Below, piece after piece: positions 1 through 4,953 of a DNA stretch of 6,023 bases. This stretch comes from Bacteroidales bacterium (lineage in GTDB: Bacteria > Bacteroidota > Bacteroidia > Bacteroidales > B39-G9), in NCBI GenBank assembly GCA_023145555.1, contig JAGLDO010000206.1:1-6023 (forward strand). The letters run 5' to 3'. Under the pieces are notes generated by a model. That model made no database searches. It was not told the origin of the DNA and was given only the letters and a program-made list of their open reading frames with translations. The position numbers and the translations under genes are program-made. The number at the start of each line of letters is the position of its first letter. The first letter of the stretch is position 1.

Positions 1-298
1 ATTTTACGGAATCATTTTTAATGAAAGCAATTATCAACTAGCAACACTTTTTCCAAAAGAAGGCGGTTACTCAAGTTTTCTTCACGGCAAGGTTGTTGAC
101 ATGCTTTATTTCCCTATTATTTCCGGACATTTCCCGCAATGGTTTCCTTTTTGGGGATCTCAGAAATTTATTTTCTTTCGCCCAATTTTTAATATTGCAG
201 ATTCTTCAATTACTATTGGTGTCTTTTTAATTCTTCTTTTTCAAAAAAAATTTTTTAAAGATTCTGATAAAAACCCCGTTCGGAAAAATAAAGAATAA
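1..298 (+). CDS. lspA: Lipoprotein signal peptidase (signal peptidase II), C-terminal part, cut by the left window edge
   Basis: LspA is an inner-membrane aspartyl protease that cleaves the signal peptide from diacylglyceryl-modified prolipoproteins. The reading frame is open from base 2 to a TAA at 296-298, giving 98 visible residues; the N-terminal half lies outside the window. Both residues of the catalytic dyad known for the family are visible. The first is the Asp of the HGKVVDM motif (codon 98-100) and the second is the Asp of the FNIADSSITIG motif (codon 200-202). Between them is an aromatic, proline-rich insertion (HFPQWFPFWG and following FIFFRP), which I recall as typical of Bacteroidota LspA and absent from the shorter E. 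coli enzyme. The last transmembrane helix (IGVFLILLF) is followed by a short Lys-rich cytoplasmic tail. The gene ends 6 bp from the stop codon of the convergent downstream gene, and no hairpin terminator is visible between them. Identity is secure; only the extent is partial. Confidence 0.93.
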   Translation, partial: FYGIIFNESNYQLATLFPKEGGYSSFLHGKVVDMLYFPIISGHFPQWFPFWGSQKFIFFRPIFNIADSSITIGVFLILLFQKKFFKDSDKNPVRKNKE

Positions 299-304
299 AA
301 AACA

Positions 305-532
305 TTATTCGCGAACGTCTTCATAGTCAACATATTCTCCTTCTTCTTCTTTGTGTATCTTCTCTTTTTTTTCGGTTTTTTCTACAGTAATCTCGCCTTC
401 TTTTCTGTTAGAAAAATCCTTTGTGTTTGTGTTGTGACTATTTAAAAATCTTTTAATAAAATATCTAAAAAGAAGTTTCATTAAATAATAAACTATCACA
501 AAAACTAATATGACTTTTATAAAAGTTAACAT
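305..532 (-). CDS. Small single-pass membrane protein, DUF4834-like, function unknown
   Basis: This predicted 75-residue protein has one N-terminal hydrophobic helix (about residues 3-20, FIKVILVFVIVYYLMKLL). A basic stretch (FRYFIKRFL) follows, then a highly charged Lys/Glu-rich tail ending GEYVDYEDVRE. A membrane anchor plus a KEGEITVE-type segment and a terminal GEYVDYE motif match my memory of the DUF4834 family, which is confined to Bacteroidota and has no known function. An in-frame ATG at 577 would add 15 hydrophobic residues. I prefer the ATG at 530-532 because relatives start directly with the helix, because 577 abuts the U-tract of the kbl terminator, and because a promoter-like TATTTTTG box lies between the two ATGs. 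The gene is convergent with lspA and lies downstream of kbl on the same strand, but is probably transcribed separately. Confidence 0.7.
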   Translation of the reverse strand: MLTFIKVILVFVIVYYLMKLLFRYFIKRFLNSHNTNTKDFSNRKEGEITVEKTEKKEKIHKEEEGEYVDYEDVRE

Positions 533-553
533 GGGTAAAATATTTGTTGTCAG

Positions 554-561
554 CAAAAATA
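554..561 (-). promoter_or_regulatory. Possible -7 box for the DUF4834-like gene
   Basis: TATTTTTG on the minus strand matches the Bacteroidota -7 consensus TAnnTTTG. It would place the transcription start near 550, about 18 nt before the ATG at 532 and downstream of the kbl terminator. No good -33 TTTG is seen at the right spacing, and the region is T-rich, so a chance match is quite possible. Confidence 0.3.
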
Positions 562-578
562 CAAAATAACAAAACATT

Positions 579-610
579 AAAAAAATGAAAGGCTGCCAAT
601 TGACAGCCTT
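579..610 (-). terminator. Intrinsic terminator of kbl
   Basis: On the minus strand, AAGGCTG (610-604) and CAGCCTT (595-589) form a 7-bp stem with an 8-nt loop. A T-rich tract follows (TCA, then seven Ts at 585-579). It lies 21 bp past the kbl stop codon. There is no T-run on the plus-strand side, so it is directional and should end kbl transcripts before the DUF4834-like gene. Confidence 0.8.
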
Positions 611-631
611 CCAAATAGAAACAAAAACATA

Positions 632-1819
632 TTAAATAATTTTTAATTCTTTTCCTACTTTTATAAAAGCAGCAACGGCTTTATCAATATCTTCTTTGCT
701 GTGAGCTGCTGATAATTGAACCCTGATACGAGCTTTGCCCTTAGGAACAACAGGGAAAACAAAACCAATAACATAAACACCTTCTTGAAGTAGTTCATTG
801 GCAAATTTAACAGCAAGAGGAGCATCATAAATCATAACAGGAACAATTGCTGTATCACCTTTAACAAGGTCGAAGCCGGCAGGTTCCATCTTGCTTCTGA
901 AATATTTTGCATTTTCCATTGTTTTATCTCGTAATTCAGGCGATTTTTCCAACATATCAATAACTTTCATTGTAGCGCCAACAATTGCAGGAGCTAAAGT
1001 GTTAGAAAACAAATAAGGACGAGAACGCTGACGTAACATTTCGATAATTTCTTTACGACCGGAAGTACAACCACCATTTCCACCGCCCATTGCCTTACCA
1101 AATGTAGTTGTAATAATATCAACCCGTCCTAATACACCGCAATGTTCAGATGTGCCTCTACCTGTTGCTCCAATATAACCGGTTGCATGAGAATCGTCAA
1201 CCATAACGAGAGCATCATATTTGTCTGCTAAATCGCAAATTCCTTTTAAATTGGCAATATCACCATCCATTGAAAAAACACCGTCGGTTACAATAAGACG
1301 ATATTTTGTATCTTTCGCTTCTTGTAAACATTTTTCCAACTCTTGCATGTTAGAATGTTTATATCTGAAGCGTTGTGCTTTACATAATCGAACACCATCA
1401 ATAATTGATGCGTGATTTAGCTCATCAGAAATTAATGCACTATCTGCTCCCAAAAGAGGTTCAAAAACACCGCCATTTGCATCAAAACAAGCAGCATAAA
1501 GAATAGTGTCTTCTGTACCTAAAAATTTAGATACTCTTGCCTCTAAGTCTTTGTGGATTTGTTGTGTTCCACAAATAAAACGAACAGAAGAAAGTCCATA
1601 TCCCCATTTATCCATTATTTCTGAAGCAGCTTTAGCAACATCTTTATTATCGGCTAATCCTAAATAATTATTAGCACAAAAATTTAACACATTTTCACCT
1701 GTCGATACTTTGATATTTGCACTTTGAGGTGTTGTAATAATTCTTTCTTCTTTATAAAGACCTTGCTCCTTAAGCTCTATAAAAGTCTTTTGAAGATCTT
1801 GTTTTATTTTTCCAAACAT
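632..1819 (-). CDS. kbl: Glycine C-acetyltransferase (2-amino-3-ketobutyrate CoA ligase)
   Basis: This cytosolic PLP enzyme of the alpha-oxoamine synthase family (fold type I) converts 2-amino-3-ketobutyrate plus CoA to glycine plus acetyl-CoA, the second step of threonine degradation. The 395-residue length matches the roughly 398 residues of E. coli Kbl. Visible motifs, in order, are the N-terminal NFCANNYLGLA (46-56); GLSSVRFICGT (75-85); NHAS with the PLP-stacking His136; TDGVFSMDGD (178-187); DDSHATG with Asp208 (binds the pyridine nitrogen) and His211; TTFGKAMGG with the Schiff-base Lys242; and RIRVQLSAAH with the probable substrate-carboxylate Arg366. The SHATG/GKAMGG context and the RIR-QLSAAH tail favour Kbl over 8-amino-7-oxononanoate synthase or 5-aminolevulinate synthase. 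The divergent neighbour encodes the enzyme that supplies its substrate, which strongly supports the assignment. The ATG at 1819 gives the standard N-terminus MFGKIKQDLQ. Confidence 0.96.
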   Translation of the reverse strand: MFGKIKQDLQKTFIELKEQGLYKEERIITTPQSANIKVSTGENVLNFCANNYLGLADNKDVAKAASEIMDKWGYGLSSVRFICGTQQIHKDLEARVSKFLGTEDTILYAACFDANGGVFEPLLGADSALISDELNHASIIDGVRLCKAQRFRYKHSNMQELEKCLQEAKDTKYRLIVTDGVFSMDGDIANLKGICDLADKYDALVMVDDSHATGYIGATGRGTSEHCGVLGRVDIITTTFGKAMGGGNGGCTSGRKEIIEMLRQRSRPYLFSNTLAPAIVGATMKVIDMLEKSPELRDKTMENAKYFRSKMEPAGFDLVKGDTAIVPVMIYDAPLAVKFANELLQEGVYVIGFVFPVVPKGKARIRVQLSAAHSKEDIDKAVAAFIKVGKELKII

Positions 1820-1860
1820 TTTTTATATTTTTTTCGATTAACAACTAAAAATTAAGTGTA

Positions 1861-1868
1861 CAAATATA
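1861..1868 (-). promoter_or_regulatory. Probable kbl -7 promoter box
   Basis: TATATTTG on the minus strand fits TAnnTTTG. It predicts a transcript start near 1857 and a leader of about 38 nt before the kbl ATG at 1819. The -33 region is A/T-rich without a clear TTTG. The gene position and spacing make it the best candidate promoter. Confidence 0.5.
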
Positions 1869-1912
1869 TTACATTTTGAATATAAAAATAATTTTATTTT
1901 TATGTTTAAGAT

Positions 1913-1926
1913 ATGATTTTTATCAT
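1913..1926. promoter_or_regulatory. Candidate CRP/FNR-type operator between kbl and tdh
   Basis: ATGAT-TTTT-ATCAT is a perfect 14-bp palindrome whose half-sites resemble the FNR-class consensus TTGAT-N4-ATCAA. Its centre (1919.5) is exactly 55 bp from the centres of both predicted -7 boxes (1864.5 for kbl, 1974.5 for tdh). That puts it near -62 of both inferred starts, the classical class I activator position for CRP/FNR proteins. The palindrome and spacing are read directly; binding by any regulator is inference, and A/T-rich DNA yields such palindromes by chance. Confidence 0.35.
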
Positions 1927-1970
1927 TAAAAATTTTTGTAAATAATTTTTAACCCTGTAATTAAATAAAT

Positions 1971-1978
1971 TATCTTTG
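1971..1978 (+). promoter_or_regulatory. Probable tdh -7 promoter box
   Basis: TATCTTTG matches TAnnTTTG exactly, and the same octamer followed by TT recurs upstream of gmd. The predicted transcript start is near 1982, giving a leader of about 105 nt that contains a strong hairpin (2027-2071). A -33 TTTG is not clear; only a T-run (1946-1950) sits at the expected spacing. Confidence 0.5.
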
Positions 1979-2026
1979 TTGAATTAATTTTAAAAATTTA
2001 TTAACGATAAATCTTTTGTTTAACAT

Positions 2027-2071
2027 AAAGAACGGATAAAAAGTCGACGAAATGCACGGTATCCGGTCTTT
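2027..2071 (+). promoter_or_regulatory. Strong stem-loop in the tdh 5' leader
   Basis: The arms AAAGA-A-CGGATA (2027-2038) and TATCCG-G-TCTTT (2060-2071) pair over 11 bp with one A/G mismatch. They close a 21-nt loop that contains the self-complementary GTCGAC (2043-2048). The stem ends 15 nt before the tdh ATG. No T-run follows, so it is not an intrinsic terminator. It could be a cis-regulatory RNA, an mRNA-stabilising hairpin or a protein-binding site. I do not recognise it as a named riboswitch class. Confidence 0.55.
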
Positions 2072-2086
2072 AAAATAATATTAAAT

Positions 2087-3049
2087 ATGAAAAATATTTT
2101 GGTAATTGGTGCTGCGGGACAAATCGGTTCGGAACTAACAATGGAACTTCGTAAAAGATACGGTAACAACAATGTTGTTGCAGCTTTCCGAAAAACAAAG
2201 CCTTCCGACGATATCTTAAAATCAGGGCCTTTCGAGATAATAGATGCAACGAACTTTGACCAAGTAAAAAATGCAGTGAAAAAACACAACATTGATACAA
2301 TTTATAATCTTGCGGCTCTTTTATCTGCTGTTGCAGAAAATAAACCTCAAGCAGCATGGAATGTAGGGATTAACGGATTGGTTAATGTTTTAGAAGTTGC
2401 TCGTGAATATAATTGTGCCGTTTTTACACCAAGCTCAATTGGTGCTTTTGGAAGTTCAACACCTTTAGATAATACACCACAAGATACTATTCAGAGACCA
2501 TCTACTATGTATGGCGTTACAAAAGTTGCCGGTGAACTATTAAGCGATTATTATTTTAAACGTTTTGGTGTTGATGCTCGCAGCGTTAGATATCCCGGAA
2601 TTATTTCTAATGTTACTTTACCCGGTGGTGGCACAACAGATTATGCTGTTGAAATTTATTATGAAGCAGTAAAAAACAAAAAATTTACTTGTCCTTTGGC
2701 TAAAGGCACGTTTCTTGATATGATGTATATGCCCGATGCGATAAATGCTGCAATTGATTTAATGGAAGCAGACCCATCAAAATTAAAACATCGTAATTCT
2801 TTTAATGTTACCTCAATGAGTTTCGACCCTGAAATTATTGCTAATGCTGTTAAAAAAGAAATACCGGAATTTGTTATGAACTATGATGTTGATCCTGTTA
2901 AACAAGCTATTGCCGATTCTTGGCCAAACAATATGGACGACTCTTGTGCCAAAGAAGAATGGGGATGGAATCCTTCTTTTAACCTCGAAACAATGACTAA
3001 AGACATGCTTAAGGTCATTGGCGAAAAACACAAAAAAGGATTGCTTTAA
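2087..3049 (+). CDS. tdh: L-threonine 3-dehydrogenase, short-chain (epimerase-like) type
   Basis: The predicted product oxidises L-threonine with NAD+ to 2-amino-3-ketobutyrate in the cytosol, the first step of the threonine-to-glycine pathway. The 320-residue protein is an extended SDR. It has the Rossmann dinucleotide motif GAAGQIG (8-14), NLAALLS (74-80), a PSS segment (115-117) with the catalytic serine, and YGVTK with the Tyr142/Lys146 pair. It also has the RYPGIIS and GGGTTDYAVEIYY segments (168-192) that I associate with the SDR-type threonine dehydrogenases of animals, Flavobacterium and Cupriavidus. It is unrelated to the zinc-dependent MDR Tdh of E. coli. Automatic pipelines may call it only an NAD-dependent epimerase/dehydratase. 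The substrate assignment rests on these segments plus its position divergent from kbl, which encodes the next step. The start ATG is 9 codons upstream of the first Gly motif residue region, as is usual for the family, and no Shine-Dalgarno is present. Confidence 0.92.
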   Translation: MKNILVIGAAGQIGSELTMELRKRYGNNNVVAAFRKTKPSDDILKSGPFEIIDATNFDQVKNAVKKHNIDTIYNLAALLSAVAENKPQAAWNVGINGLVNVLEVAREYNCAVFTPSSIGAFGSSTPLDNTPQDTIQRPSTMYGVTKVAGELLSDYYFKRFGVDARSVRYPGIISNVTLPGGGTTDYAVEIYYEAVKNKKFTCPLAKGTFLDMMYMPDAINAAIDLMEADPSKLKHRNSFNVTSMSFDPEIIANAVKKEIPEFVMNYDVDPVKQAIADSWPNNMDDSCAKEEWGWNPSFNLETMTKDMLKVIGEKHKKGLL

Positions 3050-3072
3050 TTACTAAATAAATATTTTCTTTT

Positions 3073-3113
3073 GCTGCCTTTAATATTTTTTTATTTAAAG
3101 GCAGCTTTTTTTT
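3073..3113 (+). terminator. Intrinsic terminator of tdh
   Basis: GCTGCCTTTAA (3073-3083) pairs perfectly with TTAAAGGCAGC (3095-3105) across an 11-nt loop, followed by eight Ts. It lies 23 bp past the tdh stop codon and ends just before the metK promoter, so the two genes are separate transcription units. Confidence 0.92.
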
Positions 3114-3120
3114 ATTATTA

Positions 3121-3152
3121 TTTGTAATAATTCTAAATAATTAATATGTTTG
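3121..3152 (+). promoter_or_regulatory. metK promoter of Bacteroidota type
   Basis: TTTG (3121-3124), a 20-bp spacer, then TATGTTTG (3145-3152) give a full match to the Bacteroidota vegetative promoter (TTTG, about 19-21 bp, TAnnTTTG). This is the best promoter in the window. The predicted start is near 3156, so the riboswitch aptamer begins only about 5-10 nt into the transcript. Confidence 0.75.
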
Positions 3153-3160
3153 TACCGTTA

Positions 3161-3212
3161 AAGTGGAAAGATTTGATTGATTGCAACCACAGAAAAAAAA
3201 TGCTAAAACAAC
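3161..3212 (+). ncRNA. SAM-II riboswitch aptamer in the metK leader
   Basis: The segment has the H-type pseudoknot layout of SAM-II (metA motif) RNAs. P1 is GTGG (3163-3166) with CCAC (3187-3190). The P1 loop carries the conserved GATTTG (3170-3175) and ATTGCA (3180-3185). After an A-rich linker comes the conserved GCTAAA (3202-3207). P2 forms by TTGC (3181-3184) pairing with GC-AA around the unpaired T3204, which corresponds to the uridine that reads the adenine of SAM in known structures. A second helix TTG (3177-3179) with CAA (3209-3211) covaries in place of the CC/GG seen in proteobacterial examples. The location directly after the promoter of the SAM synthetase gene fits feedback repression by SAM. 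P1 is only 4 bp, shorter than in well-studied members. The motifs are seen; the class assignment is from memory of the consensus. Confidence 0.82.
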
Positions 3213-3284
3213 ATTTTTCTATTCAATCTTCACAATCCTTCCCATAATTAAAAATAATTTAAACAATTTAAAATTTAATTTTAT
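3203..3284 (+). promoter_or_regulatory. 82-nt G-free leader between the SAM-II aptamer and the metK start
   Basis: No G occurs on the plus strand from 3203 to 3284. The first half is pyrimidine-rich with many TC/CC steps (about 3213-3244) and the second half is A/T only. Such RNA is nearly unstructured. It contains no intrinsic terminator and no Shine-Dalgarno, so the usual SAM-II mechanism of hiding the ribosome site is not evident. A Rho-loading site or an unstructured translation-initiation enhancer are possible roles (inference). Confidence 0.4.
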
Positions 3285-4587
3285 GGGATATTTATTTACA
3301 TCCGAATCTGTATCAGAAGGTCATCCTGATAAAGTAGCAGATCAAATATCAGACGCTCTTTTAGACGAATTTTTACGTCATGACCCGGAATCAAAAGTAG
3401 CTTGCGAAACTCTAGTAACAACAGGTTTAGTGTTTTTAGCCGGCGAGGTTAAGACAAATGCTTATGTTGATGTTCAAAAAATTGCTCGCAAAGTAATTAA
3501 AGAAATTGGTTACACAAAAGCTGACTATAAATTTGACAGCGAATCTTGTGCTGTAATCTCTTCAATACATGAGCAATCGCCGGATATTAATCAGGGAGTT
3601 GTTCGCGAAAAAGAAGAAAATCAAGGTGCCGGCGATCAGGGAATGATGTTTGGTTATGCTTGTAAAGAAACAGATTTTTATTTACCATTACCAATTGAGC
3701 TGGCTCATATTGTTTTAGAAGAATTATCAAATATTAGAAGAGAAGGCAAGGTAATGAAATATCTTCGCCCCGATTCAAAATCTCAAATTACAATTGAGTA
3801 CGATGATAACAATCGCCCTAAAAAAATTGATACCATTGTTGTTTCAACACAACACGATGATTTTAGCAAACCGGCCGATAATTCTAAAAATGCTCAATTA
3901 GAAGCAGACAAAAAAATGCAGGATACAATAAAAGCTGATATTGAAAAATATTTAATTCCTCGCGTTAAAAAAATAATTCCTGCAAGAGTTGAGAAACTAT
4001 TTAACCAAAATTTTAGATTATTAGTAAATCCAACAGGAAAATTTGTTATTGGAGGACCTCACGGAGATACCGGCTTAACAGGAAGAAAAATTATTGTTGA
4101 CACTTATGGTGGAAAAGGAGCTCACGGAGGTGGTGCTTTTTCCGGAAAAGATTCTTCAAAAGTTGACCGCTCTGCTGCTTATGCCGCTCGTCACATTGCA
4201 AAAAACATGGTTGCTGCAGGCGTTGCCGATGAAATTCTTGTTCAACTTGCTTATGCTATTGGAATTGCCGAACCTGTTGGCGTTTATGTTAATACTCATG
4301 GAACCTCAGAAGTTAAAAACAATGATGACGAAATAATGACTGATGGTCAAATTGCTGAAAAAATTAACAATGTTTTCGACTTAAGACCAAATGCTATTAT
4401 TAAACGTTTTGGTTTAAAAAATCCAATTTTCTTAGAAACCGCTTCTTGGGGACATGTAGGAAGAACAAACTACAAAAAAGAAGTTACTGTTTTCGAAAAC
4501 GACAAAGAAATTAAAAAAGAAGTTGAGTTCTTTGCCTGGGAAAAATTAGATTATGTTGATAAAATAAAACAAGAATTTAATTTATAA
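3283..4587 (+). CDS. metK: S-adenosylmethionine synthetase (methionine adenosyltransferase)
   Basis: MetK makes S-adenosylmethionine from ATP and L-methionine, releasing phosphate and diphosphate, as a cytosolic oligomer. The 434-residue product carries the family signatures. These are GHPDK (13-17) with catalytic His14; GAGDQG (115-120); GGPHGDTGLTGRK (257-269); the glycine-rich phosphate-binding GGGAFSGKD (282-290); and DRSAAYAARHIAKN (295-308). It is about 50 residues longer than E. coli MetK (384) because of insertions, chiefly a Lys/Glu-rich one around residues 190-235, which fits Bacteroidota homologues. I chose the ATG at 3283, giving MGYLFTSESVSEGHPDK, the standard N-terminus. The frame stays open upstream to a TTG at 3181, but that codon lies inside the riboswitch pseudoknot and the extra 34 residues look non-coding. 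The gene has its own promoter and terminator and is probably monocistronic. Confidence 0.98.
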   Translation: MGYLFTSESVSEGHPDKVADQISDALLDEFLRHDPESKVACETLVTTGLVFLAGEVKTNAYVDVQKIARKVIKEIGYTKADYKFDSESCAVISSIHEQSPDINQGVVREKEENQGAGDQGMMFGYACKETDFYLPLPIELAHIVLEELSNIRREGKVMKYLRPDSKSQITIEYDDNNRPKKIDTIVVSTQHDDFSKPADNSKNAQLEADKKMQDTIKADIEKYLIPRVKKIIPARVEKLFNQNFRLLVNPTGKFVIGGPHGDTGLTGRKIIVDTYGGKGAHGGGAFSGKDSSKVDRSAAYAARHIAKNMVAAGVADEILVQLAYAIGIAEPVGVYVNTHGTSEVKNNDDEIMTDGQIAEKINNVFDLRPNAIIKRFGLKNPIFLETASWGHVGRTNYKKEVTVFENDKEIKKEVEFFAWEKLDYVDKIKQEFNL

Positions 4588-4591
4588 TTTT

Positions 4592-4618
4592 AAAAGGAGC
4601 TTAAAAGCTCCTTTTTTT
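4592..4618 (+). terminator. Intrinsic terminator of metK
   Basis: AAAAGGAGCT (4592-4601), a TAAA loop and AGCTCCTTTT (4606-4615) form a perfect 10-bp stem that runs into a T-tract ending at 4618. It begins 4 bp past the stop codon. The flanking A-run and T-run make it potentially active in both directions. Confidence 0.93.
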
Positions 4619-4651
4619 GTGTTTATAGATTTCATTACAAAAAACAAATCA

Positions 4652-4798
4652 ATTGAATCCACTCCGAAAATTGTTTTTCGTCGTTGCGATCCGCCAATCG
4701 GCGGAAAAGCAATCCCTACGAGTTGATTATCAACAGATTGCCTCGGGCTTCGCCCTCGCAATGACGGCTATGAAGCATTTTCAGAGTGGACTCACAAT
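4652..4798. repeat. Nested palindromic repeat element (MITE/REP-like) upstream of gmd
   Basis: This 147-bp island has much higher GC than its surroundings and is an imperfect palindrome at three levels. The outer arms are the left segment 4652-4670 (ATTGAATCCACTCCGAAAA) and its near reverse complement at 4778-4798. The inner arms are 4679-4714 (CGTCGTTGCGAT, hairpin, AGCAATC) and 4736-4766 (GATTGCC, hairpin, CTCGCAATGACG). Each inner arm encloses its own variable hairpin: TCCGCC/GGCGGA with loop AATC, and GGGC/GCCC with loop TTC. The centre is a perfect palindrome, GTTGAT-T-ATCAAC (4722-4734). There is no coding capacity, and no target-site duplication is clear. The CGTCATTGCGAG...GCAATC pattern resembles a dispersed repeat I remember from many bacterial genomes, so a mobile or REP-type repeat is likely. 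With the metK terminator and the gmd promoter-like box, it accounts for most of the 366-bp gap between metK and gmd. Confidence 0.75.
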
Positions 4799-4887
4799 TT
4801 AAAAAGATATAATTCTTTTCATTATCCTCAATTACGCAATATTTAGACTTTTTAAAATTCCTAATCTATAAAATTAATAATTTATTT

Positions 4888-4895
4888 TATCTTTG
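4888..4895 (+). promoter_or_regulatory. Probable gmd -7 promoter box
   Basis: TATCTTTG matches TAnnTTTG and is identical, including the following TT, to the box upstream of tdh. It predicts a start near 4899 and a leader of about 55 nt. No clear -33 TTTG is present in the A/T-rich upstream DNA. A TTGTT-A-AACAA palindrome (4893-4903) overlaps the predicted start. Confidence 0.5.
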
Positions 4896-4953
4896 TTAAA
4901 CAATTTATTAATATTCGCAAAGTTTCAACTTCAGAACATTTTAAACGTATATC

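Noticed and set aside
1221..1415. Plus-strand open frame opposite kbl
   Set aside because: Antisense to the well-conserved catalytic half of Kbl; no independent support.
2020..2357. Two overlapping minus-strand open frames opposite the start of tdh
   Set aside because: They lie antisense to a strongly supported gene, have composition typical of shadow frames (Leu/Phe/Cys-rich with no motif), and no promoter evidence.
4094..4336. Plus-strand open frame inside metK
   Set aside because: It is an out-of-frame Leu-rich translation of the conserved MetK core.
4679..4766. Inner repeat arms considered as an intrinsic terminator, a tRNA fragment or a CRISPR remnant
   Set aside because: No T-run follows either hairpin, no tRNA cloverleaf or TTCGAATC-type arm is present, and there are only two inverted copies rather than direct repeats with spacers.
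4893..4903. Palindrome TTGTT-A-AACAA at the predicted gmd transcription start, considered as an operator
   Set aside because: It is short, A/T-rich and unsupported by any second copy or known consensus; noted only in the promoter entry.
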